Origin: Oscillospiraceae bacterium | GTDB taxonomy: Bacteria; Bacillota; Clostridia; Oscillospirales; QAMX01 | DNA length: 64,000 nucleotides | NCBI GenBank assembly: GCA_015067825.1 | Contig: SVLQ01000006.1 | Span: forward strand, 1-64,000 | Direction of reading: 5' to 3' | Part shown: piece after piece, positions 33,746 to 42,784 of the stretch | Layout: each line of letters opens with the position of its first letter | How positions within the stretch are numbered: the stretch's first letter is position 1 | Program-made: the position numbers and the translations under genes | The notes under the pieces: generated by a model | What the model was told of the DNA's origin: nothing | The model's database searches: none | What the model saw: the letters and a program-made list of their open reading frames with translations, nothing else

Positions 33746-35220
33746 TGAAAAAGCAACTGAAAACGCTGATCTTTGGCATTTTAATTGTCGCGATCTTAGC
33801 GGTCTCTTACTTTGTCGTGGAATCTCTGCTTCCGAAGGAAGAAGAGGAAGACGACAAGCTCTATATCTTAAACCAGCCGCACGACAAAATGTTCACCGTT
33901 CTGGTCGAATACCCCGAAACGCTGATGAACGGCTACCGCTACGTCATCGGCAAGCTCCCGCAGGCGGACAGCACGGTCGTCTACCTCTATCAGGACAACG
34001 GCATTTACGACCACTTCGATTACAGTCAGTCGCTGATGGACGATGCGTTTAACCGCCTGATGAAGCTGGAAGCGATCGAACTCGTCTACGAATCGACCGA
34101 TGACCTCGCCCAGTTTGGTCTGGACGAGGAGCACGCGGTGAAGGTCACGGCCAACCCGTTTGAAACGCTCGCGGCCGAAGATCCGACGCTCGTGCCGGTC
34201 ACGCTGCTCGTCGGTAACTACAACAACCTCGCCGGTGCCTACTACGCCAAGCTCGCCGACCGCCCCGAGGTCTACCTGATCTCCTCGCTCAACGCCAACA
34301 CCTGGATCTCCGGTGCGACGCGTTACCGCGCGCTTGACATTCTGCCTTCGTTCGGCACCTACTACGATAACCTCAAGACCATCACTTTGACGACGCCGGG
34401 TGCCGAACCGATCGTGATGACGCACAACGAATCGTTCACGACGGACAAGGAAGGTGAAATCCTCTACACCACGTTCACGATGCAGGAACCGTACGTCGCG
34501 TATGTCAGTGACACGGTCGTCGCCGAAAAGCTCCTCGATCAGCTGACCTCGCTGATGATCATGGAAGTCGTGGAGGACAACCCGGAAGACCTTACGAAGT
34601 ACCTGCTCGATGACGAACACGCCACGACGGTCTCGCTCGAAACCGCTGATGGCAAAACGACGACGCTTCATTTCGGCGCGGACGGTTCGGGTATCGTCTA
34701 CATCCGCGTTGACGGTATCGATAGTGTCTACTATGCCACCGGCGAAACCGATTTCCCGTTGCTGACCCCGACCGACCTGCGCAGCAACCTCGTCTGGCTG
34801 CACGACATCAAGAACGTCGCCAAGATCGACATGGTATTGCCCAACGGCGAGTATGAACTGGTCATCGACGACACGGTCGACGCTACCGCCGGCACCGGCA
34901 CGTTCGTCGCCGCGCTGAACGGCAAAGCCGTCGGCGAAGACAACGCCCGCCGCCTCTACACCAGCATCATCTCGATCCAGTACGATGACCTGATGGCCGG
35001 CGAAGCGATCGAATCGACGCCGTCGTATTCCTTCCGCGTCACCTACAAGAGCGGCTACACCCAGCTTGTCCGCTTCTTCAAAGCCACCAGCCGCCAGTAT
35101 ATCGTCTGCCTCGGTGAAGATACCGTCCCGGGCGAATCCAACTTCTGCGCGAACATCACCTTCCTGCGTGCGGTCACGGAAAACATCGACACGATCCTCG
35201 CCGGCGGTTCGCTGAAGTAA
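33745..35220 (+). CDS. DUF4340 domain protein
   Basis: A 491-residue membrane-anchored protein: one N-terminal helix (about 5-27, TLIFGILIVAILAVSYFVVE) followed by a long extracytoplasmic beta-rich region with DUF4340-type repeats (for example KITLTTPGAEPIVM-like and KIDMVLPNGEYELV-like strands). Function unknown, but DUF4340 commonly follows GldG-type genes, as here. The ATG at 33745 has AGGAGGAAG upstream. It is the last gene of the operon, closed by a strong terminator. Confidence 0.85.
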   Translation: MKKQLKTLIFGILIVAILAVSYFVVESLLPKEEEEDDKLYILNQPHDKMFTVLVEYPETLMNGYRYVIGKLPQADSTVVYLYQDNGIYDHFDYSQSLMDDAFNRLMKLEAIELVYESTDDLAQFGLDEEHAVKVTANPFETLAAEDPTLVPVTLLVGNYNNLAGAYYAKLADRPEVYLISSLNANTWISGATRYRALDILPSFGTYYDNLKTITLTTPGAEPIVMTHNESFTTDKEGEILYTTFTMQEPYVAYVSDTVVAEKLLDQLTSLMIMEVVEDNPEDLTKYLLDDEHATTVSLETADGKTTTLHFGADGSGIVYIRVDGIDSVYYATGETDFPLLTPTDLRSNLVWLHDIKNVAKIDMVLPNGEYELVIDDTVDATAGTGTFVAALNGKAVGEDNARRLYTSIISIQYDDLMAGEAIESTPSYSFRVTYKSGYTQLVRFFKATSRQYIVCLGEDTVPGESNFCANITFLRAVTENIDTILAGGSLK

Positions 35221-35231
35221 TCCACCAACAA

Positions 35232-35271
35232 AAAAACCGATGCAGTTTTAAAAAACTGCATCGGTTTTTTT
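35232..35271. terminator. Bidirectional terminator between DUF4340 and purine nucleoside phosphorylase
   Basis: AAAAACCGATGCAGTTTT pairs with its complement and is flanked by A and T runs on both sides, serving the two convergent genes. Confidence 0.9.
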
Positions 35272-35282
35272 CGTTCATTTTT

Positions 35283-36107
35283 CTACATCGCCGCGATCGT
35301 ATCTCTGACCAACGCGGCAAACTGGATCGCCTTGCGGGTGGTGGTCTCCTTGACCTCTTCATGCGTCAGCGGCTGCTTGGAGAGGCCGGCTGCTTTGTTG
35401 GAGATGCAGCTAATGCCGCAGATCTTCATGCCCATGTGGTTGGCGGCGATCGCCTCGACCGCCGTGCTCATGCCGACGGCGTCGATGCCGAGGCGACCGA
35501 GCATTTGGATCTCCTGCGGCGATTCGTACTGCGGGCCGGTGAGCTGGGCGTAGGTGCCCTCGCGCAGGGGGATGCCGTTTTTGGCGGCGGCATCGCGCAC
35601 GAGCGCGCGCAGCGGCTCGCAGTAGATGCTGCTCATATCCGGGAAGCGCGGGCCGAATTCGTCGATATTGGGCCCGATCAGCGGCGACGGCACAAACAGC
35701 GAAACCTGACCGGTGATCAACATGAAGTCGCCGACGTCAAAGTTCTCGTTGATACCGCCCGACGCGTTGGTGATGAGCAGGTTTTGGGCACCGAGCAGGC
35801 GCATCACGCGGATCGGCAGCACGACGTCGGTCATCGCGTAGCCCTCGTAGTAGTGCACTCGCCCCTGCATCACGACCGTCGGCACACCGCCGATATCGGC
35901 GAAGATAAATCTGCCGCGGTGACCCTCGACCGTTGAGGTGGGGAATCCGTCGATCTCGCCGTAGTCGATGACCGCCTTCGCCTCGAGCGAATCGGCGAAA
36001 TCGCCGAGCCCGGAGCCTAAAATCAGCGCCGCCCGCGGCACAAAATCGGTCTTTTCGCGGATCGCCGCCACACAGCGCATCACTTTTTCGTACACTTCGT
36101 TTTTCAT
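35283..36107 (-). CDS. punA: Purine nucleoside phosphorylase
   Basis: A 274-residue trimeric-type PNP that splits purine nucleosides with phosphate for base salvage. Signature parts are LILGSGLGDFAD (about 28-39), the phosphate loop GHRGRFIF, MQGRVHYYEGY, TNASGGIN near residue 112, GPQYESP near 190, and VGMSTAVEAIAANHMG near 210-225. The ATG at 36107 is preceded by GAGGAA; the longer reading to 36161 is not supported. Guanosine/inosine preference is typical of this group. Confidence 0.93.
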   Translation of the reverse strand: MKNEVYEKVMRCVAAIREKTDFVPRAALILGSGLGDFADSLEAKAVIDYGEIDGFPTSTVEGHRGRFIFADIGGVPTVVMQGRVHYYEGYAMTDVVLPIRVMRLLGAQNLLITNASGGINENFDVGDFMLITGQVSLFVPSPLIGPNIDEFGPRFPDMSSIYCEPLRALVRDAAAKNGIPLREGTYAQLTGPQYESPQEIQMLGRLGIDAVGMSTAVEAIAANHMGMKICGISCISNKAAGLSKQPLTHEEVKETTTRKAIQFAALVRDTIAAM

Positions 36108-36153
36108 CTTCTGTTCCTCACTTTCACAAAAAACGCACCGCGATAAAAAAGGT

Positions 36154-36183
36154 TTGGACATTTGAATATAGATATGATATAAT
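36154..36183 (+). promoter_or_regulatory. Promoter of the VOC gene
   Basis: TTGGAC, 18-base spacer, TATAAT. Confidence 0.65.
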
Positions 36184-36232
36184 CAATTTGCCCGCAAAAC
36201 GGGCGATCAAACCAACGGAGAGGACGGATCTT

Positions 36233-36607
36233 ATGCAGCACACGTTCGCGCACTATAACTTCAACGTCAAAGACCTCGACGCCTCGCTCAAGTTTTACGA
36301 CCGGGCCCTCGGCCTGAAGGAAGTTCGCCGTTCCAACGCCGCCGACGGCAGCTTCACCATCGTTTACCTCGGCGACGGCGCGACCGGATTTCTGCTGGAG
36401 CTGACGTGGCTCCGCGACTGGGAAAAAGACGGCTACGACCTCGGCGACAACGAAATGCACCTCGCCTTCGTCACCGACGATTACGCCGCATCGCACGCGC
36501 TGCACGCGGAGATGGGCTGCATCTGCTACGAGAACCCGGGCATGGGCATTTACTTCATTTCCGACCCCGACGGCTACTGGCTGGAGATCATCCCCAAGCG
36601 CAAATAA
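36233..36607 (+). CDS. VOC/glyoxalase-family protein
   Basis: A 124-residue vicinal-oxygen-chelate protein close to lactoylglutathione lyase. It begins with the metal-ligand His in FAHYNFNVKDLDASLKFY and has FLLELTW (Glu ligand), MHLAFVTDDY (His), and the terminal YFISDPDGYWLEIIP (Glu). It probably acts on methylglyoxal adducts or a related small molecule, as a dimer. The ATG at 36233 follows GGAGAGG. Confidence 0.88.
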   Translation: MQHTFAHYNFNVKDLDASLKFYDRALGLKEVRRSNAADGSFTIVYLGDGATGFLLELTWLRDWEKDGYDLGDNEMHLAFVTDDYAASHALHAEMGCICYENPGMGIYFISDPDGYWLEIIPKRK

Positions 36608-36681
36608 GCTTGTTATCATTGTACCGCAAACCGCCATTTTTGTCAAATAAAAACCGAAAACTGCAAACGGAGGTATCCCTT

Positions 36682-37782
36682 ATGGCACTCCTGGAACCCA
36701 ACTGCACACACGGTATTATCCACCGCGAGACCACCGGTATGTTCACCTACCACGGCTGGCCGTCGGTCTGCATCGACGCCGACGGCGTTCTCTACGTGGT
36801 CTGCTCCGGCGGCCGCTGCCTGCACGTCTGCCCCTTCGGCAAGACTATGCTCTGGATCAGCCGCGATCAAGGCGCGACGTGGTCGGCGCCGATCATCGTC
36901 AACGACACGCCGCTGGACGACCGCGACGCAGGCATCCTTTGGCTGGGCGAGAAAAAGCTGCTGGTGACGTGGTTTATCCACCCGGCCGACGTCTACCTCG
37001 GCCAATACGCCGACTGGATGAAGAACGACTCTTCCGTTGAGGAAGCACCCGTCGTCCTCGGCACGCTGGCCTCATGGCAGCCCTTCCGCGATCAGCCGCA
37101 GCTGGGCGGATCGTTCATCAAGCGCAGCGACGACGGCGGCCTCACGTGGAGCCCCACGATCCGCATCCCCGTCTCCTCGCCACACGGCCCTTGTCGCCTC
37201 GCCGACGACCGCCTCGTTTACGTGGGCAAGCAGATGTACTCGCGGGAAGAAGTGCCGGGCGCCGTCGCCGTCTACGAAAGCCGCGACGAGGGCTACACGT
37301 GGTCGCGCATCGGCGAGATCGCCATCCCCGCAGGCTTCGTCGCCAACAACTTCCACGAGCCCCACGCGATCGAACTGCCCGACGGCACAATCTTCTGCGC
37401 GATCCGCGCGCAGGGCCATCCGGATGCCTCCTTCACCGTCTTTACCACCCGCAGCACCGACGGCGGCAAAACGTGGGCACCGCTCGCGCCGACCGGATTC
37501 GTCGGCTCACCACCGCACCTGCTGCTGCACAGCTCCGGAGCGCTCGTCTGCGTGTTCGGCCGCCGCACCGCCCCCTTTGGCCAGCGCGCTGCGGTCAGCT
37601 ACGACGGCGGTCAGACTTGGACGGACGAATACGTCCTCCGCGACGACGCCAACGACGACGACCTCGGTTACCCCTGTTCGGTTGAGCTGGCCGACGGTTC
37701 GATCTTCACCGTTTACTACCAAAAATACAAGCCGCAGGAAAAGCCCTCGCTGCTCTTTACGCGCTGGTCGCTGGAGAAGTAG
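36682..37782 (+). CDS. Sialidase-fold (BNR/Asp-box) protein, no signal peptide
   Basis: A 366-residue six-bladed beta-propeller candidate of the exo-sialidase/GH33-like superfamily. Five Asp boxes of the S-x-D-x-G-x-T-W type are visible: SRDQGATW, SDDGGLTW, SRDEGYTW, STDGGKTW and SYDGGQTW. HEPHAIELPDG and DDDLGYPCSVELADGSI are also typical of the fold. No signal peptide is present, unlike secreted sialidases. Catalytic Arg triad and Tyr/Glu residues cannot be confirmed by eye, so it may act on another sugar or be a non-enzymatic propeller. It ends 6 bases before the HD gene. Confidence 0.82.
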   Translation: MALLEPNCTHGIIHRETTGMFTYHGWPSVCIDADGVLYVVCSGGRCLHVCPFGKTMLWISRDQGATWSAPIIVNDTPLDDRDAGILWLGEKKLLVTWFIHPADVYLGQYADWMKNDSSVEEAPVVLGTLASWQPFRDQPQLGGSFIKRSDDGGLTWSPTIRIPVSSPHGPCRLADDRLVYVGKQMYSREEVPGAVAVYESRDEGYTWSRIGEIAIPAGFVANNFHEPHAIELPDGTIFCAIRAQGHPDASFTVFTTRSTDGGKTWAPLAPTGFVGSPPHLLLHSSGALVCVFGRRTAPFGQRAAVSYDGGQTWTDEYVLRDDANDDDLGYPCSVELADGSIFTVYYQKYKPQEKPSLLFTRWSLEK

Positions 37783-37788
37783 GCGCAG

Positions 37789-38358
37789 ATGGATATTTCC
37801 TCCCTCTTTTCGTTCCTTTCGGTGGCCGAACGCTTAAAGTGCAACACGCGCCACTGCGATACAACGAGCGGCCGCCGCGAAAGCGTGGCTGAGCACTGCT
37901 GGCGGCTCGCGCTGATGGCTTGGCTCGTGCGCGATGAATTCCCCACGGTCGATATCGACCGCGTGATCTTGATGTGCCTGACGCACGATCTGGGCGAGGC
38001 GATCACCGGGGACATCCCCACCTTTGAGAAGACCAAGGCCGACGAACAGACCGAAGGCGAGGCCGTGCGTGCGCTCTTTGCCACACTGCCCGCGCCGAAC
38101 GGCACCGAGCTATGTGCGATCTTCGACGAGATCGACGCGCAGCAGACGGACGAAGCGCGGCTTTTCCGCGCACTCGATAAGTTCGAAGCGGTCATGCAGC
38201 ACAACGAGAGCGATATCGCCTCGTGGCTGCCTTTGGAGTACGATCTGCAGCTCGCTTACGGCGAGCGCGAGGCCGATGCTTTCCCCTACACCCGTGCACT
38301 CAAAGACGCGTTGAACGCGTGGACGCGCAAAAAAATCGAAAACGCCAAGAATCCATAA
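37789..38358 (+). CDS. HD-domain phosphohydrolase (YfbR-like)
   Basis: A 189-residue HD-domain protein of the 5'-deoxynucleotidase/HDDC2 type. The ligands appear as SVAEHCWRLALMAW near residues 31-44, LTHDLGEAITGDIP near 63-76 (the HD pair), and a downstream Asp in RALDKFEAVMQH. Members remove phosphate from deoxynucleoside monophosphates. It is translated right after the sialidase-like gene (6-base gap), so they are cotranscribed; a functional link is not obvious. Confidence 0.85.
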   Translation: MDISSLFSFLSVAERLKCNTRHCDTTSGRRESVAEHCWRLALMAWLVRDEFPTVDIDRVILMCLTHDLGEAITGDIPTFEKTKADEQTEGEAVRALFATLPAPNGTELCAIFDEIDAQQTDEARLFRALDKFEAVMQHNESDIASWLPLEYDLQLAYGEREADAFPYTRALKDALNAWTRKKIENAKNP

Positions 38359-38402
38359 AAAGAGCCTGAAGCTCCGTTTTCCGGATGCTTCAGGCTCTTT
38401 TT
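38357..38402. terminator. Bidirectional terminator
   Basis: AAAAGAGCCTGAAGC with GCTTCAGGCTCTTTTT between convergent HD and phosphodiesterase genes. Confidence 0.88.
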
Positions 38403-38897
38403 CTACAAAACAGGTTTGATTTCCGCGGTAACGGTTTCGCCTTGAACCTCAAGAACCGCGTAGGTCGCGTTGCGGCCAAATACCGTCCGCCTACGGGCGC
38501 TGCCGGGATTGACGATCCGCACGCCGTCTTTTTCTTCGTTTCTTGCCACATGCGTGTGGCCATAGAGGATGATCTCTGCTTCCCGTGCGCGGGCGGCGGA
38601 AAGCAGGGCGGCATCGCCGTTTTTCACGTCACGCGTGTGGCCATGGAGCAGAAAAAAGCGTTTGCCGCCGATTTCCGCCTCCAGCTCGGCTGGCAATTGC
38701 GTGTAGCCGTCGCAGTTGCCGCACACTTGGAAGAGCTTGACCCCCTCGCAAAGGGCGGGATCACAGCAAATCAGCGCGTACTGCACATCTCCGCTGCAAT
38801 CGCCGAGATGGATAAGTGCGTCCGGCTTTTCGCGCGCAAGCAGTAGCTCAATCACGGCGGTATCGCCGTGGGTATCGGAGAGAACAAGGATTTTCAT
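38403..38897 (-). CDS. YfcE/MJ0936-family metallophosphodiesterase
   Basis: A 164-residue calcineurin-like phosphodiesterase. The metal-binding motifs appear in order: SDTHGD (residues 7-12), HLGDCSGDV (about 30), VCGNCDG (about 58), LLHGHT (about 84) and YGHTH (about 112). This group hydrolyses phosphodiesters in vitro; the natural substrate is unclear. It is the last gene in a minus-strand run from DegV. Confidence 0.9.
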   Translation of the reverse strand: MKILVLSDTHGDTAVIELLLAREKPDALIHLGDCSGDVQYALICCDPALCEGVKLFQVCGNCDGYTQLPAELEAEIGGKRFFLLHGHTRDVKNGDAALLSAARAREAEIILYGHTHVARNEEKDGVRIVNPGSARRRTVFGRNATYAVLEVQGETVTAEIKPVL

Positions 38898-38908
38898 CAG
38901 TGCTCCTT

Positions 38909-39448
38909 TCAGTGGAGGATCGTCACGCCGCAGCCATCGGCAAAGACCTCGACCAGCCGTTTGGCCGTGGAGAGCGCCTCGCGGTAGGCAAAAAAGCGGC
39001 GCGAGATCGGCTCGGCGACAACGGGGATTACAAGATCAGGCGAATAGCTGTTTTGGAAGTAGACCATGACCTGCAGCGCCTCGCAGCTGCTGCTTTTTTT
39101 GAGCAGTTCCGGTGCATCACCGGAAAAGAGCAGGTCGGTCTGGATGCGACCGCTCGAAGCAGCAAAAATGCGCGTGCCGTCGTCGAGCACCTGCACGCCC
39201 GTCACATCGTCGAGCGAAAGGATGTCGATCACGAGGTCGGTGCGCGTTTTGCGCAGGAAAAACTTGCGGTTCAGGCGGTCGAGGTACAGGCTCATCTCGC
39301 CGACGTCGATGACCGTATTCGTGACAAATTGTGCGTCAAGGAGCATTTTGGCGAGGATTTTTTGCGTTTCGCCGCGTTTCTTCGACGCCGACATCGGTGC
39401 CAGCGCAGAAAACAGCATAAACGCGATCACAAAGGCGACAATTTCCAA
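38909..39448 (-). CDS. Hypothetical protein with N-terminal membrane helix
   Basis: A 179-residue protein with one N-terminal hydrophobic helix (about 2-18) and a soluble beta-rich region (YLDRLNRKFFLRKTRTDLVIDILSLDDVTGVQVLDDG). I do not recognise the family. The start is taken as TTG at 39448 because GGAGG lies 8 bases upstream. It lies between DegV and the phosphodiesterase with an 11-base gap to the latter. Confidence 0.65.
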   Translation of the reverse strand: MEIVAFVIAFMLFSALAPMSASKKRGETQKILAKMLLDAQFVTNTVIDVGEMSLYLDRLNRKFFLRKTRTDLVIDILSLDDVTGVQVLDDGTRIFAASSGRIQTDLLFSGDAPELLKKSSSCEALQVMVYFQNSYSPDLVIPVVAEPISRRFFAYREALSTAKRLVEVFADGCGVTILH

Positions 39449-39474
39449 CGTCTAAACCTCCTGTTACAAGCGGT

Positions 39475-39508
39475 AAAGACCGTGGCCGCATTGGCGGTCA
39501 CGGTCTTT
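39475..39508 (-). terminator. Terminator of the DegV gene
   Basis: AAAGACCGTG pairs with CACGGTCTTT; the T-run is short. Confidence 0.6.
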
Positions 39509-39518
39509 GGGAGTGAGC

Positions 39519-40382
39519 TTATTCGGGGAGCTTATCGAGGAACAGCAGACCGATCGTATTTTTGCCGCAATGGCTGGTGATGACGCTGCCGGCGTTGGAC
39601 TGCAGGATCTCCTCAAAGTGGCCGGTGGCGGCTGCCGCATCGTACACGGCAGCGACGATCGCGGGATCGGTGTCGACCGTGTAGGTAACGAAGGCCCGGC
39701 GCGGGTCAATCTGGTCGCGGTTGGCCATCAGGCTATCGACGTATTTCTTCGCGCAGGAGACCATCGAGCCGCGGAACTTCGAGCGGTTGGCCATCGTGCC
39801 GTTGCGCACGGCGATCTCGGGCTTGATGCTCAGCATCGCCGCACCGACTGCCGTCAGGAGCGAGCAGCGGCCGCCGCGGTGGAGGTACTCGAGGCGCTCG
39901 AGGATGAAGCTGGCGCGGGAATAATCGGTCAGGGTTTCGATCGTGGAGACGATCTCTTCAAAGCTCTTGCCTTCTTCAACCATCTCGGCCGCGCGCAGCA
40001 CGAGCAGACCAATGCCGGTGGAGAGGTTTTTGGAGTCGATGCAGGCGATCTTCACGTTGTCGAACTCTTCGGCGGCCAGACGCGCATTCGTCACCGTGCA
40101 GGAAAGGCTGAGGCCGATGCCGATGTAGATGATGTTCTGACCGGCTTCGGCGAAGGGGCGGAAGAAATCGGCGAAGTCGGCGGCGTTGGCGGCTGAGGTC
40201 TTGGGCGTCTGCTGCGTTTTGTCGAAGTAGTCGTAGATATCCTTGGGGGTCACGTCGACGCCGTCTCTGTAGAAGGTATCGCCCAGTGCGACGTAGAGGG
40301 GCAGCACAGCGATATCATGCTTTGCAACCAGCTCAGCCGTCAGGTCGCAGCAGGAGTCGGCGACGATTTTGATGTTATTCAT
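39519..40382 (-). CDS. DegV family fatty-acid-binding protein
   Basis: A 287-residue DegV protein, the lipid-carrier family that includes FakB, which presents fatty acids to the kinase FakA. Visible motifs are VADSCCDLTAELV at the start, KTSAANAADFADFF near 60, the IYIGIGLSLSCTVTNA lipid-head loop near 85-100, and DSKNLSTGIGLLVLRAA near 115. Its start is preceded by GGAGG. A FakA homologue is not in the window. Confidence 0.92.
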   Translation of the reverse strand: MNNIKIVADSCCDLTAELVAKHDIAVLPLYVALGDTFYRDGVDVTPKDIYDYFDKTQQTPKTSAANAADFADFFRPFAEAGQNIIYIGIGLSLSCTVTNARLAAEEFDNVKIACIDSKNLSTGIGLLVLRAAEMVEEGKSFEEIVSTIETLTDYSRASFILERLEYLHRGGRCSLLTAVGAAMLSIKPEIAVRNGTMANRSKFRGSMVSCAKKYVDSLMANRDQIDPRRAFVTYTVDTDPAIVAAVYDAAAATGHFEEILQSNAGSVITSHCGKNTIGLLFLDKLPE

Positions 40383-40434
40383 GCGGGTTCCTCCGTTGAT
40401 CGTTTGGGCATTCGCCCCGAATTTTCAATAAATT

Positions 40435-41571
40435 TCAGCGTTTCAGCGCCTTGCAGGCGGCAATCGCACCGCCGATGAGCACGCAGGCCGCCGCGGCCGC
40501 GCCGCAGGCAAGCGTGATGCGTTCCCTTTTAAGGCCGTCGGCCTGGATGAGATACGGGAGCTCCGTGCGCATCGACGTGCCGAGCAGATCCTGATAAGAA
40601 TAGAACTGCGTTTCGTAGTTGCCGAGGCGTTCGTCGAGGATGAACGTGCGCACACCGCGCGTGCGGTTGGAATTGCACCGCAGCGACACGCACGGCGTGA
40701 GGATCAGGTCGATGCCGTCGATGCGGGTGGAAAAGTGGTTGATGTGGTCGTGGCCGGTGACGACGGCTTTGACGTCGCCGCAGGCCTTCATCGCCTCAAA
40801 TTCGCCGCTCGAGCGCACGCACATCCGCGGATAGCGGTTCATGATGCCCTTGCCGCGGCGCAGGCGATACCATTTGCCGTCCGGCCCCTTGACCGCGGCA
40901 CGGTCGCCGGGGTCGCACTCCGCGATCACACTGCGCGTCTCCGGCAGCGGGATATGCTGGAACCACAGCGCGGGCACTGGCTTGCCGCCGTTTGCGGCGG
41001 TAAAGGCGCGGCTCGTTTTTTCGTACCATCGGACAGCGCGCTCGGAAACGAATTCTTCCGACGATCCGTCGGGCAGATGGCGCACGGAGTTGACGAGCCA
41101 CAGGTTGTAGGCCGCATGCGCACCGTCGGAGGAAAAGATCGTCACGACGTCGGTATCGGCGTCGCCCGTTTCCGCTTCGCCGCCCAGCCCGTAGCAGCCG
41201 GGATAGGAGCGGTAGATCTCCGCCATGTCTTCTTTGGTGAAGTGCGGCGTATCGTCGTGGTTGCCGAACACCACCGCAAAGGGAATGTCGCGGGCGGCGA
41301 TCGGCGCGACGAGATAATCAATCGCTTTTTTGACTGCGCGCAGCTCCTTGGCCGGATCGGTGACCGGCGGGCCGTGGGGAATGCGGGAATCGCAGATGTG
41401 GTTGCCGAGGATATTATCGCCGGCGAGAATCACGAGATCCGGCTTAAAATGGTCGTAAGCCGCGTCTAAAAAGCGGAACATCGCCCGGCGGATATAGTGC
41501 ATATCCTGAATGTCGGTGACGTGCAGGACCGTGAATTTTCCGTCATGGAACTTCAGCGGCGGCAGGCTCAT
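40435..41571 (-). CDS. Metallophosphoesterase with C-terminal membrane tail (second of a pair)
   Basis: A 378-residue calcineurin-like phosphoesterase. Metal motifs: HVTDIQD near residue 20, ILAGDNILGNH near 50, FGNHDD near 104, and a later GHDHINH. A hydrophobic helix (RITLACGAAAAACVLIGGAI, about 352-371) ends the protein with a short basic tail, suggesting tail-anchoring in the membrane. The start codon overlaps the stop of the paralogue upstream (ATGA), so the two are translationally coupled. It resembles purple-acid-type or DevT-like phosphatases; the substrate is unknown. Confidence 0.85.
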   Translation of the reverse strand: MSLPPLKFHDGKFTVLHVTDIQDMHYIRRAMFRFLDAAYDHFKPDLVILAGDNILGNHICDSRIPHGPPVTDPAKELRAVKKAIDYLVAPIAARDIPFAVVFGNHDDTPHFTKEDMAEIYRSYPGCYGLGGEAETGDADTDVVTIFSSDGAHAAYNLWLVNSVRHLPDGSSEEFVSERAVRWYEKTSRAFTAANGGKPVPALWFQHIPLPETRSVIAECDPGDRAAVKGPDGKWYRLRRGKGIMNRYPRMCVRSSGEFEAMKACGDVKAVVTGHDHINHFSTRIDGIDLILTPCVSLRCNSNRTRGVRTFILDERLGNYETQFYSYQDLLGTSMRTELPYLIQADGLKRERITLACGAAAAACVLIGGAIAACKALKR

Positions 41572-42746
41572 TTTTTGCCACGCTTTTTGGCCGTTCCGAT
41601 GCCGGCCAGCGCAACCGCAGTCGCCGCGACCGTGCCGGCGGCAATGCCGAGCTTGGTCAGAAGTGCTTTTTTCTTGGCTTCGCATTCGTCGACGTCCCAG
41701 AAGTAACGGAAGCGCGCGATCGGGCCGTCGCCGCAGAGGTCGGTATAGCTATAGGTATAGGTTTTGAATTCGCCGGTGGCTTCGTCGATGATGAAGACGC
41801 GCACGCCGCGGCGGTGGTTGCCGAAGCAGCGGAAGGACGCACCCGGTGTTTGGATGTAGCGCATGCCGTTGTGGACAACGTCGAAGCAATGGGTGTGGAT
41901 ATGGCCGGAGACGACCGCCTTGACGTCGCCGCACTCCTTGAGGGCCTCAAGCTGGCCGATGTCTTCGCGGAAGCCGCAGGGACGGCCGATGATCTCGCCG
42001 TCGAGGAATTCGACGTCGTCCTTGAGGCGGAAGTAGTACTTCACGTCGGGATCGCCCGGTTCGAGCGGACGGCCGCGGAACGCGCCCGGCGCATCTTCTT
42101 CGCAGGGTTCGGAGATCTGTCCCTGCTCGTAGGGCGGGATATGCTGGAACCAGAGCGACGGAACCGGCTTGCCGCCGTTTGCGGCCGCAAGGGCTTTGCT
42201 CGTCTTTTTGTACCAGGCAAACGCCTCGGGCTTGATGCCGTCGTGGCCTTCGCCGGTCTCTTTGTCGGTCCACGCGGTGTCCACCAGCCACAGGTTGAAG
42301 GCAACGCGGCTGCCGTCTTCGGAGTAGATCGGCACGTTGTAGGTGTCGACGTCGCCGGATTCATCGCCGTCGAGACCGACACAGCCCGGGTACGCACGGT
42401 ACATTTCGGCCTGTTCTTCTTTGGTCATCGGGTTCATGTCGTCGTGGTTGCCGTAGACCATGGCAAAGGGAATGCCGCGCTTGGCGATCGGGTGGACGAG
42501 GTGGTGGATCGCCTTGCGCATATTCTTTTCCTGCGCCTCACGGCTGGGGAAGACATTGTTGCGGTAGCGGCCGTCGCAGAGGTGGTTGCCGAGAATGTTA
42601 TCGCCCGTTAAGACAACGAGGTCGGGAAGGATCGTATCGTAGGCGACGTCGAGCATATGAAACATCGTCTTGCGGACGACCTGCATATCCTGCGCGTCAG
42701 AGACCTGCAGAATCACGAATTTACCGTTTTTAAAGCGAAGATCCAT
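41568..42746 (-). CDS. Metallophosphoesterase with C-terminal membrane tail (first of a pair)
   Basis: A 392-residue paralogue of the next gene, with the same motifs (QVSDAQD, VLTGDNILGNHLCD, YGNHDDMNPMT, VSGHIHTHCFD) and the same C-terminal hydrophobic segment with basic end (GTVAATAVALAGIGTAKKRGKK-like). Clear tandem duplication. It begins after a good AGGAGGT site at 42746. Both products probably sit on the inner membrane facing the cytoplasm, as no signal peptide is present. Confidence 0.85.
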   Translation of the reverse strand: MDLRFKNGKFVILQVSDAQDMQVVRKTMFHMLDVAYDTILPDLVVLTGDNILGNHLCDGRYRNNVFPSREAQEKNMRKAIHHLVHPIAKRGIPFAMVYGNHDDMNPMTKEEQAEMYRAYPGCVGLDGDESGDVDTYNVPIYSEDGSRVAFNLWLVDTAWTDKETGEGHDGIKPEAFAWYKKTSKALAAANGGKPVPSLWFQHIPPYEQGQISEPCEEDAPGAFRGRPLEPGDPDVKYYFRLKDDVEFLDGEIIGRPCGFREDIGQLEALKECGDVKAVVSGHIHTHCFDVVHNGMRYIQTPGASFRCFGNHRRGVRVFIIDEATGEFKTYTYSYTDLCGDGPIARFRYFWDVDECEAKKKALLTKLGIAAGTVAATAVALAGIGTAKKRGKK

Positions 42747-42784
42747 GTGTTTACCTCCTGATACTTGATACGTCGGCGGTTTCC

